From CAZONU01 sp965370045 (GTDB taxonomy: Bacteria; Planctomycetota; SZUA-567; JAKLDR01): DNA of 9,438 bases. The notes beneath the pieces were generated by a model, which had not been told where the DNA came from, did not search any database, and saw only the letters and a program-made list of their open reading frames with translations. The position numbers and the translations under genes were made by a program. Positions 1 through 7,093 of the stretch are shown here, piece after piece. How positions within the stretch are numbered: the first letter of the stretch is position 1; each line of letters starts with the position of its first letter. The stretch covers positions 1 to 9,438 of the forward strand of contig CBDUSI010000151.1 in NCBI GenBank assembly GCA_965370045.1, written 5' to 3'.

Positions 1-1
1 G

Positions 2-403
2 GTGGTCCCCATTTACGCGCCCCTACTGGTCCCCTTTTCAAAGCCCCGCGCCACCATCAAGGCCAAGCACCCCGAGCTGTCGGACTGGGACCCGGCTTTC
101 CTCAAGGATCGGAGTTTCAAGTACAATCGCAACTTCGAGTACGTGCCCCGAACTAAAGGTAAAGTGGCTCCTGTGGGTCCGGACGTCAAGGGTTGTTTCA
201 TCCACGTCTGGGTGCAGCATGAGATGGGCGCGCGGGCCGCGGAGTACCGCTTCCGGAATCTGAGTGTCTGGGTCCACGCGCGCGTGACCGTGGGCGAGAA
301 GGGAAACCAGGCGCGACAGAAAGAGATTCGGAGCATAGTCAAGAAGCGCCTGGAGCGACTGGCAAAGACCAATCGGCAATACAGAGTCGAGCAAAAGAAA
401 TGA
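2..403 (+). CDS. Hypothetical protein, probably 5'-truncated by the window edge
   Basis: I do not recognise this protein. The frame is open to the first bases of the window, so the GTG at position 2 is probably internal and the true start lies upstream. The visible 133 residues begin with a hydrophobic, proline-containing stretch (VVPIYAPLLVPF). A middle part rich in aromatic and basic residues follows (around 35-60), then an alternating beta-like segment (around 62-97, with FIHVWV and LSVWVHARVTV). The last 35 residues are strongly basic and probably helical. No catalytic motif is evident. Its stop overlaps the rdgB start (ATGA), which suggests translational coupling and a shared transcript. 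Third codon positions look less uniformly G/C than in the genes that follow, which may mean weaker selection or a different origin. Coding status is supported by the overlap and the long open frame; the function is unknown. Confidence 0.6.
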   Translation: MVPIYAPLLVPFSKPRATIKAKHPELSDWDPAFLKDRSFKYNRNFEYVPRTKGKVAPVGPDVKGCFIHVWVQHEMGARAAEYRFRNLSVWVHARVTVGEKGNQARQKEIRSIVKKRLERLAKTNRQYRVEQKK

Positions 404-1002
404 GCAAGCTGGTCATCGCCACCCGGAACGAGCACAAGGCGCAGGAGATCGCCGCGATCCTGCGCGACGCACCGGTGGAGCTGGCCACCCTGGCGGAGTT
501 TCCCGAGGCGCCCGAGGTCGAGGAGACCGGCGACACCCTGGAGGCCAACGCCCTGCTCAAGGCCCGGGCGGCGGCTGAGGCTGCCGGCCTGGCGGCCGCG
601 GCCGACGACACCGGGCTGTTTGTAGACGCGCTGGACGGCCGGCCGGGAATCTACGCGGCGCGCTACGCCGGGCCGGAGGCCAGCTACGAGGCCAAGAACA
701 AGAAGATGTTGGAGGAGCTGGCCGGCGTTCCGGAGCAAGAGCGCACCGCGCGCTTCGAGTGCGTGGTGGCGCTGGTCGTGCCCGGGAAGGCCCCGTTCTT
801 CTTCAAGGGCGCGGTGCCCGGGCGAATCATTGAGGCCCCCCGCGGCGAGAACGGCTTCGGCTACGATCCCATCTTCCAGCCCGATGACATGGACGGGACC
901 ATGGCCGAACTCTCACCCCAGGCCAAGAACGCCGTCAGCCACCGCTGCATCGCCTTCCGCCGGCTGGCCGACTTCCTCAAGGCGGCCAAGGGCAAGATCT
1001 AG
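400..1002 (+). CDS. rdgB: XTP/dITP diphosphatase (RdgB/HAM1 family)
   Basis: A cytosolic house-cleaning enzyme of the RdgB/HAM1/Maf-like Ham1 family. It hydrolyses non-canonical purine nucleoside triphosphates (ITP, dITP, XTP) to monophosphate plus pyrophosphate and keeps deaminated bases out of DNA and RNA. The 200-residue length is normal. The family motifs occur in order: the N-terminal nucleotide/phosphate loop (IATRNEHK, residues 6-13), the acidic helix (ETGDTLEANALLKA, 42-55), the catalytic DDTGL (69-73, usually DDSGL), the specificity loop GENGFGYDPIF (149-159), and SHR near the C-terminus (180-182). The Ser-to-Thr change in DDTGL and the Cys after SHR are small departures from the common forms. 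The ATG lies in an ATGA overlap with the preceding gene and has no strong Shine-Dalgarno sequence, consistent with coupled translation. The family assignment is secure. Confidence 0.95.
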   Translation: MSKLVIATRNEHKAQEIAAILRDAPVELATLAEFPEAPEVEETGDTLEANALLKARAAAEAAGLAAAADDTGLFVDALDGRPGIYAARYAGPEASYEAKNKKMLEELAGVPEQERTARFECVVALVVPGKAPFFFKGAVPGRIIEAPRGENGFGYDPIFQPDDMDGTMAELSPQAKNAVSHRCIAFRRLADFLKAAKGKI

Positions 1003-1018
1003 CCGGCCCACCCCCTGC

Positions 1019-1047
1019 TTGCCTCCGGCCACATTTGCATGTATAAT
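1019..1047 (+). promoter_or_regulatory. Sigma-70-type promoter for the kinase-lepA-lepB operon
   Basis: A perfect TATAAT lies at 1042-1047, with TTGCCT at 1019-1024 and exactly 17 bases between them. It sits in the only clear gap on the plus strand, after rdgB and before the ROK kinase. The predicted transcription start is near 1053-1055, giving a leader of about 30 bases that includes the ribosome binding site. An exact TATAAT is notable in so GC-rich a sequence. The promoter call is inference from sequence alone. Confidence 0.6.
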
Positions 1048-1071
1048 GCTGAAAAGCGGCAGTTTCAGTGT

Positions 1072-1076
1072 GGAGG
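1072..1076 (+). promoter_or_regulatory. Shine-Dalgarno sequence that sets the TTG start of the ROK kinase
   Basis: GGAGG ends six bases before the TTG at 1083, which is ideal spacing. A GTG further upstream at 1068 is in frame, but it would place this Shine-Dalgarno sequence inside the coding region and add five residues before the conserved N-terminus. The TTG is therefore preferred. Confidence 0.7.
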
Positions 1077-1082
1077 AGCCCT

Positions 1083-2048
1083 TTGCCCGAGAAGAGCGTC
1101 CTGGTCGGTATCGACCTCGGCGGCACCAGCATCAAGGTCGGGCTGGTGAGCCCCGAGGGAGAGCTGCTCGCCGAGAAGCGCGCGCCAACTGAAGTCGCCA
1201 GGGGCGCGGAAAACGCCACGGGCACGATGACGGAGCTGGTCCGTGCGCTGCTGGCTGAACGCGGGCTTTCTCCCGAAAACGTAATCGCCTGCGGGATTGG
1301 CTCGCCGGGCCCGCTCAACACGAAAACCGGCTGCATCGTCAAGACCCCCAACCTCAGTGGCTGGGACGGCGCGCCGATCGCCCCGATGGTCGCCGAAGAC
1401 CTGGGCGTGGTCTGCTTCCTGGAGGGCGACGCCAACGCGGCCTGCTGGGGCGAGCACTGGGCCGGCGCGGGCCGCGGCGTCGATAACATGATGATGATCA
1501 CCCTGGGCACCGGCGTGGGCGGCGCGGTGATCGTCGGCGGCGAGCTGGTCCGCGGCGCCGACGACACCGGCGGGCACATCGGCCACGTGCCGGTCGAGCC
1601 CGGCGGGGCCGACTGCGGCTGCGGCCGGAAGGGCTGCCTCGAAACCTATGCCTCGGCCACCAGCACGGTGCGGCGCTTCAGGGAGGCAGTGAAACGCGGG
1701 GAGAAGAGCTCGCTGGCGCCCCGCGAAGGTCTCACCGCCAAGGACATCTACGAGGCGGCGAAGGCCGGCGACGTTCTCGCGCGAAGAATCATCGAACTGG
1801 CCGGCTGGTACGTGGGCATCGTGCTCGGCGGCCTGGCCAACGTCCTCAACCCCGAGCTTTGTTGCGTTTCCGGCGGCATGATCAACGCCGGAGACATGCT
1901 CTTCGAGCCCATGCGCCAGTCGGCGCGCGAGCACAGCTTCGAGGCGCCTGGCAGGCGCCTGAAGATAACCCCCGCGGAGCTCGGCGAGCCCGCTGGAATC
2001 ATCGGAGCGGCAGGATGCGCACTGAGTCGATCCGCAACTTCGCGATAA
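1083..2048 (+). CDS. ROK-family sugar kinase (glucokinase-like)
   Basis: A cytosolic ATP-dependent hexose kinase of the ROK family. Glucokinase is the most likely activity, though N-acetylated hexoses cannot be excluded. From the TTG start the protein has 321 residues. Motifs are the ATP phosphate loop DLGGTSIKVG (11-20), GIGSPGPLN (71-79), the catalytic-base segment EGDANAA (114-120, Asp116), the second nucleotide-binding loop LGTGVGGAVIVGG (141-153), and the ROK zinc motif CGCGRKGCLE (178-187) with His168 as the probable fourth ligand. The usual Glu of the sugar-contacting ExGH motif is replaced by His165 (HIGH, 165-168), which may alter sugar specificity. The gene is preceded by its own promoter and Shine-Dalgarno sequence. 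It overlaps lepA by 34 bases, so it is the first gene of the operon. The ROK assignment is firm; the substrate is not. Confidence 0.9.
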   Translation: MPEKSVLVGIDLGGTSIKVGLVSPEGELLAEKRAPTEVARGAENATGTMTELVRALLAERGLSPENVIACGIGSPGPLNTKTGCIVKTPNLSGWDGAPIAPMVAEDLGVVCFLEGDANAACWGEHWAGAGRGVDNMMMITLGTGVGGAVIVGGELVRGADDTGGHIGHVPVEPGGADCGCGRKGCLETYASATSTVRRFREAVKRGEKSSLAPREGLTAKDIYEAAKAGDVLARRIIELAGWYVGIVLGGLANVLNPELCCVSGGMINAGDMLFEPMRQSAREHSFEAPGRRLKITPAELGEPAGIIGAAGCALSRSATSR

Positions 2049-3817
2049 TCGCGCACATCGACCACGGCAAGAGCACCCTGGCCGATCGCATGCTGCTCAT
2101 GACCGGGGCGGTCAGCGAGCGCGAGTTCCAGGAGCAGGTGCTGGACAGCATGGACCTGGAGCGCGAGCGGGGCATCACCATCAAGGCCAGCGCGGTGACC
2201 ATGCGCTACGAGCTCGACGGCCGCGAGTACCAGATCAACCTCATCGATACCCCCGGCCACGTGGACTTCAACTACGAGGTGAGCCGCGCGCTGGCCGCCT
2301 GCGAGGGCGCGGTGCTGCTGGTCGACGCGGCCCAGGGGGTCGAGGCCCAGACGGTGGCCAACGCGTACCTGGCGGTCGAGGCGGACCTCGACATCGTCCC
2401 GGTACTCAACAAGATCGACCTGCCCGCCGCCCATCCCGAGGAGGTGGCCGAGGAGATGGAGCACGTCCTGGGCATCCCCGCCGAGGAGGTCTTGCATGTA
2501 AGCGCCAAGAGCGGCGAGGGCGTCGAGGCGGTGATGCGCGCGGTCATCGAGCGGGTCCGCCCGCCGGCCGGCAGCGGGGAGGGGAAGCTCCGCGCGCTGG
2601 TGTTCGACTCGGTGTACGACGACTACCGCGGAACGGTGATCCACGTGCGGGTGATGGACGGCCGGCTGGCCGCCGGGCAGCGGGTGCGCATGATGCAGGG
2701 CGGCACGGTCCACGAGGTCGCCGAGGTGGGCCGCTTCACGCCGGGAATGAAAGCCACGGGCGAGCTGGTCGCCGGGGAGGTGGGCTACGCCATCGCCGGC
2801 ATCAAGCGCTTGAAAGACGTCAAGGTTGGCGACACGGTGACGCTGGAGAAGGAGCCGGCCGCCGAGGCCCTGCCCGGCTACCGCGATCCCCAGCCCATGG
2901 TTTTCTGTGGGCTTTACCCCGCCAACAACACCGACTTCGAGGGGCTGCGCAAGGCCATCGACCGGCTGGCCATCAACGACGCGGCCTTCCAGTTCCAGCC
3001 GGAGTCCGGCGGGGCGCTGGGCTTCGGCTTCCGCTGCGGGTTCCTGGGGCTCCTGCACATGGAGATATTCCAGGAGCGCCTGGAGCGCGAGAGCGGGCTG
3101 GAGGTCATCCAGACCGCGCCGAACGTCAGCTACGAGGTCCTGGACCATTCGGGCGCGACCTTCACCGTCGAGAGCCCCGCCGAGCTCCCCGAGCACGGCG
3201 GGATCCAGGAGTTCCGCGAGCCGGTGGTCCGCGCCCAGTTGATCGTGCCCGCCGAGCACATCGGCAACATGATGAAGCTCGCCGAGGAGCGCCGCGGCCG
3301 GTACGTGCGCACCGAGTACCTCTCCACCAAGCGGGTAATTCTCGAATATGACCTGCCCCTGGCCGAGATCGTCTACGACTTCTACGACAAGCTGAAAAGC
3401 GCCACCCGCGGCTACGGGACCATGGACTACGATTTCCGCGGTTACTTCCCGGCGCGGCTGGCGCGGCTGGACATCAGCGTTGCGGGCCAGCGGGTCGACG
3501 CCCTGGCCACCGTGGTGCACAAGTCGGTCGCCGAGCGCCGCGGCCGGGCGGTGCTCAAGAAGCTCCGGAAGTCCATCCCCCGGCACCTCTTTCAGATTGC
3601 CCTGCAGGCGGCCATCGACGGACGGGTGGTGGCCCGCGAGAACATCGCCCCGCTCAGAAAGGACGTGACCGCCAAGTGTTACGGCGGTGATGTAAGTCGG
3701 AAGCGCAAGCTCATCGAGAAGCAGAAAGAGGGCAAGCAGCGCATGAAGTCCATAGGCCAGGTCAACGTGCCCCAGGAGGCCTTCCTGGCGGTGCTGCGCG
3801 CCGCGGAGGAAGGATAG
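2015..3817 (+). CDS. lepA: Elongation factor 4 (LepA), back-translocating GTPase
   Basis: A ribosome-associated translational GTPase, proposed to back-translocate stalled ribosomes and to assist 30S maturation. The 600-residue length matches the family (E. coli about 599). GTPase motifs are G1 AHIDHGKST (13-21), switch I RGITI (52-56), G3 DTPGH (78-82), G4 NKID (132-135) and G5 SAKSG (163-167). Downstream are the EF-G-like domains, including the typical FRCGFLGLLHMEIFQERLER stretch. The C-terminal EF4-specific domain carries APLRKDVTAKCYGGDVSRK followed by the KQKEGKQRMKSIG segment. The ATG at 2015 is chosen because it gives the canonical N-terminus MRTESIRNFAIIAHID and has GGAG (2004-2007) seven bases upstream; the frame stays open further 5', but that part is not LepA-like. 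The start lies inside the kinase gene. The signal peptidase gene follows after five bases, as in the classical lepA-lepB operon. Confidence 0.97.
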   Translation: MRTESIRNFAIIAHIDHGKSTLADRMLLMTGAVSEREFQEQVLDSMDLERERGITIKASAVTMRYELDGREYQINLIDTPGHVDFNYEVSRALAACEGAVLLVDAAQGVEAQTVANAYLAVEADLDIVPVLNKIDLPAAHPEEVAEEMEHVLGIPAEEVLHVSAKSGEGVEAVMRAVIERVRPPAGSGEGKLRALVFDSVYDDYRGTVIHVRVMDGRLAAGQRVRMMQGGTVHEVAEVGRFTPGMKATGELVAGEVGYAIAGIKRLKDVKVGDTVTLEKEPAAEALPGYRDPQPMVFCGLYPANNTDFEGLRKAIDRLAINDAAFQFQPESGGALGFGFRCGFLGLLHMEIFQERLERESGLEVIQTAPNVSYEVLDHSGATFTVESPAELPEHGGIQEFREPVVRAQLIVPAEHIGNMMKLAEERRGRYVRTEYLSTKRVILEYDLPLAEIVYDFYDKLKSATRGYGTMDYDFRGYFPARLARLDISVAGQRVDALATVVHKSVAERRGRAVLKKLRKSIPRHLFQIALQAAIDGRVVARENIAPLRKDVTAKCYGGDVSRKRKLIEKQKEGKQRMKSIGQVNVPQEAFLAVLRAAEEG

Positions 3818-3822
3818 CGACC

Positions 3823-5295
3823 ATGCCCGACACCGACAAGAAGCCCGAGCCGCAGAAGAAGAAAAAGAAGAAGCACAAGGGCCGGGAGCTGGTCGAGTGC
3901 CTGCTGGTCGCCGCGGTGCTGGCCCTGACCATCCGGACCTTCGGCTTCCAGATATTCAAGATACCCACCCGCTCCATGGAGCCCACCCTCTACGGCAACG
4001 AGCATCACGGCGACCGCGTGGTGGCCATGATGTGGTACAACCGCGGCGGCAGCTTCCTGCCCCTCAGGATGGGCGAGATCGAGCGCTGGCAGGTCATCGT
4101 CTTCAAGCACGAGGACGACCAGGGCCGCCCCACCAACTTCATCAAGCGGCTGGTGGGCCTTCCCAACGAGACCCTGGAAATCCGCGACGGCGACGTGTGG
4201 ATAGACGGGGAGATCGCCCGCAAGCCGCGAGCGCTCCAGAAGACGCTGTGGATAAAGCTGGGCGACCTGGACTTCTCGGAGCCCTGGCGCATGTCCCATT
4301 ACTGGCGGGTGTGGACCAGGAACGGCCGGATCACGGACAAGAAGCGCATCGCGGAACTCCAGGCCGGTGGCCGCCTCGCCCTGGAGGCGCCCCCGGGAGA
4401 ATCGGTGCTGCTCCGCTGGATATCCAGCCGGCCCATCGACAACCGCTTCATCCGCACCACCGTCAGGCGCCTGGCGCCCGAGGAGACCCCCTGCGGCCAC
4501 GGCTTCCGCGCGGCCTTCGACACCGCCCGCCCGGTGGCCTTCTGCCCCCAGTGTCACCGGGCGGTCTACGGGGTGACCGACGACGGCTACGCGGAAGTGC
4601 TGGAGGTGGCCCAGACCACCGCGGAGGACGAGTCCGTCGGCGACTTCTGGAGCGAGGAGGCGCGCTCCGGCGGCGGCAAGGGCTCGCAGGTCGGCGACCT
4701 GCGCCTGTCGTTGGACTTCGAGGACCTCGGCGGCAAGGGCGCCCTGGAGGTGGCCATCACCAGCCGGTCTCAGATATTCAAGTTCGTCCTTCCGCTGGGC
4801 GAGGCCAACCCCCTGGCCCGGCTGGTCGGGCCCAAAATCGACGAGTCCCTCCGGGTGCCGCTGGCCCCGGGGAGGAAGGTTCACCACCTGGAGGTGGTCA
4901 ACGTCGACGGGGAGTTCCGCGCGGTGCTCGACGGCGTCGAGATCGGTCCCTGCCAGTACGTTCCCACGTTGGTTTCGCGCCGCTACGCCTCCGACGTGGA
5001 GATCACCGTCTCCGACGGGGCGCGCCTGGCCCTCGACAACCTCCGGCTTTACCGCGACCTCTACTACGGTCACTACACCGGCGGTTCGATGAGCACCGGC
5101 ACCGAAGACGGCAGCAACGGCGGCGACAAGAGCTGCTGGGTGAAGATGAAGAAGGACTGTTACTTTTTCCTGGGCGACAACTCGCTGGCCTCCAAGGACA
5201 GCCGCTACTTCGACAAGTTCAAGAGGGGAAAAGACATCGTTGCCCGCGGCTTCTTCGTGGGCTGGCCGCCCAGCCGCGCGCACTGGCTGAAGTGA
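3823..5295 (+). CDS. lepB: Signal peptidase I with a large internal insertion
   Basis: A membrane-anchored serine protease of family S26 that removes signal peptides from exported proteins on the outer face of the inner membrane. At 490 residues it is much longer than the E. coli (324) or Bacillus enzymes. A Lys-rich cytoplasmic tail (residues 5-21) precedes one membrane helix (about 23-40). Ser51 in IPTRSMEPTL is the nucleophile, Lys108 in FIKRLVGLP is the general base, and the last conserved box is FLGDNSLASKDSR (449-461). Between the second and last boxes lie about 300 extra residues. They include a possible metal site (Cys224, His226, Cys241, Cys244, His245) and a beta-rich stretch (about 291-412) ending in LDNLRLYRD, which resembles laminin-G/concanavalin-like sandwiches. 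The resemblance is inferred by eye. GAGGAAGG lies about nine bases before the ATG. All catalytic residues are present, so it is probably active. Confidence 0.93.
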   Translation: MPDTDKKPEPQKKKKKKHKGRELVECLLVAAVLALTIRTFGFQIFKIPTRSMEPTLYGNEHHGDRVVAMMWYNRGGSFLPLRMGEIERWQVIVFKHEDDQGRPTNFIKRLVGLPNETLEIRDGDVWIDGEIARKPRALQKTLWIKLGDLDFSEPWRMSHYWRVWTRNGRITDKKRIAELQAGGRLALEAPPGESVLLRWISSRPIDNRFIRTTVRRLAPEETPCGHGFRAAFDTARPVAFCPQCHRAVYGVTDDGYAEVLEVAQTTAEDESVGDFWSEEARSGGGKGSQVGDLRLSLDFEDLGGKGALEVAITSRSQIFKFVLPLGEANPLARLVGPKIDESLRVPLAPGRKVHHLEVVNVDGEFRAVLDGVEIGPCQYVPTLVSRRYASDVEITVSDGARLALDNLRLYRDLYYGHYTGGSMSTGTEDGSNGGDKSCWVKMKKDCYFFLGDNSLASKDSRYFDKFKRGKDIVARGFFVGWPPSRAHWLK

Positions 5296-5300
5296 AGGGG

Positions 5301-6140
5301 ATGACCGTGCCGGCCGAGACCGAACTGAAGCGAGAAAAGCCCGACCAGAACGCCCCCGTCCCCGGGGGCTCCGGCGCGATGCTCCTGGAGACCGCGGGAC
5401 TGCGCAAGAGCTACGCCGGTCGCGAGGTGGTCAAGGGGGTCTCGCTGTCGGTGCGCGCCGGCGAGATCGTGGGGCTCCTGGGCAAGAACGGCGCGGGCAA
5501 GACCACCACGTTCGGCATGGTGGTGGGTCTGGTGCGGCCCTCGGCCGGGTCGGTGCGCCTCTCCGGCCGGGAGATCAACCGGCTGCCCATGTTCCGCCGC
5601 GCGCGGCTGGGCATGGGCTACCTGCCCCAGGAGAGCTCGGTCTTTCAACGTCTTTCAGTCCGTGACAATCTGCTGGCGGTGCTGGAGACCCAGAGCCTGG
5701 CTCGCAAGGACCGCAAGCGGCGACTGGGCCTGCTCCTCGATGACCTGGGCCTGGAGAGCCTGTCCGGCGCGCCGGCCTACACCCTCTCGGGCGGCGAGCG
5801 CCGGCGGCTGGAGGTGGCCCGCGCCCTGGCCCTGCGGCCGCGGCTGATGCTCTTCGACGAGCCCTTCAGCGGCATCGATCCCATCACCGTCACCGAGATA
5901 CAGTCGATCATCCGCGGGCTGCGCGAGAAGGGCATCGGCATCCTGCTCACCGACCACAACGTGCGCGAGACCATCTCGGTGACCGACCGCTCGTACCTCA
6001 TCGACGAGGGCGAGGTCTTCTGCCACGGGACGCCCGTCGAGCTGGCCGCGGACGAGGACGCCAGGCGGCGCTACCTGGGGGAGCACTTTTCGCTGGTGCC
6101 CCCGCCGCCGGCCCGGCCGTTGCGAGGCGCCGAAGATTGA
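5301..6140 (+). CDS. lptB: LPS export ABC transporter ATPase (LptB-like)
   Basis: A cytoplasmic ATPase that, in the LptB2FGC complex, powers extraction of lipopolysaccharide from the inner membrane and its transport to the outer membrane. Of 279 residues, about the first 26 form a charged, Pro-rich extension; the domain begins near MLLETAGLRKSY (27-38). Motifs are Walker A GKNGAGKT (61-68, with Lys where LptB usually has Pro), Q-loop YLPQE (107-111), signature LSGGERRR (162-169), Walker B LMLFDEP (182-188) and LTDHNVRET (216-224) with H-loop His219. GIDPITVTEIQSII and LTDHNVRET are characteristic of LptB rather than of LivF/LivG relatives. The ATG at 5301 lies directly after AAGGGG, which is too close for a ribosome binding site. 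An in-frame GTG at 5307 has a six-base spacing and may be the true start. No lptA, C, F or G is in view. Confidence 0.88.
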   Translation: MTVPAETELKREKPDQNAPVPGGSGAMLLETAGLRKSYAGREVVKGVSLSVRAGEIVGLLGKNGAGKTTTFGMVVGLVRPSAGSVRLSGREINRLPMFRRARLGMGYLPQESSVFQRLSVRDNLLAVLETQSLARKDRKRRLGLLLDDLGLESLSGAPAYTLSGGERRRLEVARALALRPRLMLFDEPFSGIDPITVTEIQSIIRGLREKGIGILLTDHNVRETISVTDRSYLIDEGEVFCHGTPVELAADEDARRRYLGEHFSLVPPPPARPLRGAED

Positions 6141-7042
6141 GTCCGGAATGCCGCGGTCCCGGCTGGCGCGAGGAGGTCGCGGCCTTCGAGGGCGGCGGCC
6201 GCCGCCTGGTCGGCGTGCTCTGCCGCCCCGACCCCGAACCTGATTCCGCCGGCCCCCCGATAGTGGTGCTCCACGGCTGGGGCAGCTACCGCTCGGGGCC
6301 GCACCGCTGCCTGGTGGAGCTGGCCCGTGAGCTGGCCGCGCGGGGCCTGGTCGCCCTGCGCTTCGACTTCTCGGGGCGCGGCGACTCCGCGGGGGACTAC
6401 TGGGAAATCGATCTCGACGCCATGGTCGCCGACGCCATCGCCGCGGCGGACTTTCTTTCGGAAAAGACCGGCGCTGACGAGGTCTCCGCCGCGGGCCTGT
6501 GCAGCGGGGCCAACGTGGCCCTGGGCGCGGCGACGCTGGACGCGCGCTTCGGGCGGGTGGCTGCGCTCTCGGCACTGCCTTTTCAGAAACAGCGCCGCCG
6601 GGCCGAGGGGACCAGTCGCGCCCGGAGCACGCTGCGCGAGCTCTTTCACAAGGGGCTGCGGCTCGATACCTACCGGCGGCTCTTCCGCGGGGAGGTAGCC
6701 GTGGGCCGCATCTTCCGGCGGCTGGTCCTCGGCGAGGGCGGCAAGTCCGCCCGCGCGGCCGACGCCGCGGAGCCCGGCGGGCGCCGCAACCTCAAGGACT
6801 CGAAGCGCGACATCCAGGCGGAGCTGGCCATCTTCAGCGGGCGGCTCTTCTTCGCCTACGGGGCCGCTGACGCCGAGGGACTCTCCGGCTGGCGCGGGGT
6901 GCTGGGACCGTTCCTGGCGGCGCACCGCATCAACCACCTCCAAATGGAGGTCCCCGGCGCGGACCACGATTTCCACTCGCTGGGCGCCAAGCGCCAGGTA
7001 ATCGAGGCGAGCGCCGACTTCCTGGCCGGCACGGGGTCATAA
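6137..7042 (+). CDS. Alpha/beta hydrolase with Cys in the nucleophile elbow
   Basis: A 301-residue alpha/beta-hydrolase-fold protein resembling S33/acyl-esterase and exosortase-associated hydrolases; the substrate is unknown. The oxyanion-side motif is VVLHGWG (43-49). It is followed by RFDFSGRGDSAG (75-86), the typical strand-4 region. The nucleophile elbow reads GLCSG (120-124), which puts Cys122 where Ser is usual, as in dienelactone hydrolases. Asp245 (YGAAD) and His277 (GADHDF) complete a plausible triad. A basic, helical lid-like insertion lies at about 150-225. No signal peptide is visible, so it is probably cytosolic. The only well-placed start is TTG at 6137, which overlaps the lptB stop as TTGA; GAGG lies nine bases upstream. 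This tight coupling suggests an envelope-lipid or glycan-related job, but that is only inference. It is the last gene of the operon. Confidence 0.82.
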   Translation: MSPECRGPGWREEVAAFEGGGRRLVGVLCRPDPEPDSAGPPIVVLHGWGSYRSGPHRCLVELARELAARGLVALRFDFSGRGDSAGDYWEIDLDAMVADAIAAADFLSEKTGADEVSAAGLCSGANVALGAATLDARFGRVAALSALPFQKQRRRAEGTSRARSTLRELFHKGLRLDTYRRLFRGEVAVGRIFRRLVLGEGGKSARAADAAEPGGRRNLKDSKRDIQAELAIFSGRLFFAYGAADAEGLSGWRGVLGPFLAAHRINHLQMEVPGADHDFHSLGAKRQVIEASADFLAGTGS

Positions 7043-7045
7043 GAA

Positions 7046-7071
7046 CGGGGGCGACCCGAAGGCCGCCCCCG
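7046..7071. terminator. GC-rich hairpin between convergent genes, possible bidirectional terminator
   Basis: CGGGGGCG (7046-7053) pairs perfectly with CGCCCCCG (7064-7071). Two further G-C pairs lie inside one A-C mismatch and close a CGAA tetraloop. It lies 3 bases after the hydrolase stop and 22 bases beyond the stop of the opposing anti-sigma gene. On the plus side no T-run follows; on the minus side the downstream sequence reads GTTCTTAT, mildly T-rich. The position between convergent genes supports a terminator, but it is not a textbook one. Confidence 0.5.
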
Positions 7072-7093
7072 CGCGTTGTCTCCTCTCGCGTTT

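Noticed and set aside
1859..2014. 5' extension of the lepA frame
   Set aside because: The extra 52 residues are Arg/Ala-rich, overlap conserved kinase sequence and are not LepA-like. The ATG at 2015 has a good Shine-Dalgarno and the canonical N-terminus.
1748..3586. 612-codon open frame on the minus strand opposite the kinase and lepA genes
   Set aside because: The composition is rich in His, Leu, Ala, Gly and Val with no motifs. It mirrors the GC-rich codons of lepA, which is unmistakable on the other strand.
3855..3880. A-rich Lys-codon tract in lepB as a programmed frameshift site
   Set aside because: The frame continues intact into all signal peptidase motifs, and no alternative frame gives a sensible product. 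It is simply a basic cytoplasmic tail.
3679..5283. 534-codon minus-strand open frame opposite signal peptidase I
   Set aside because: It is a shadow of lepB, whose catalytic boxes are clear. The opposite frame shows no domain and has a biased composition.
5655..6976. Overlapping minus-strand open frames opposite lptB and the hydrolase
   Set aside because: They are very rich in Arg, Pro and Ala and lack any family motif, as expected for antisense readings of GC-rich genes.
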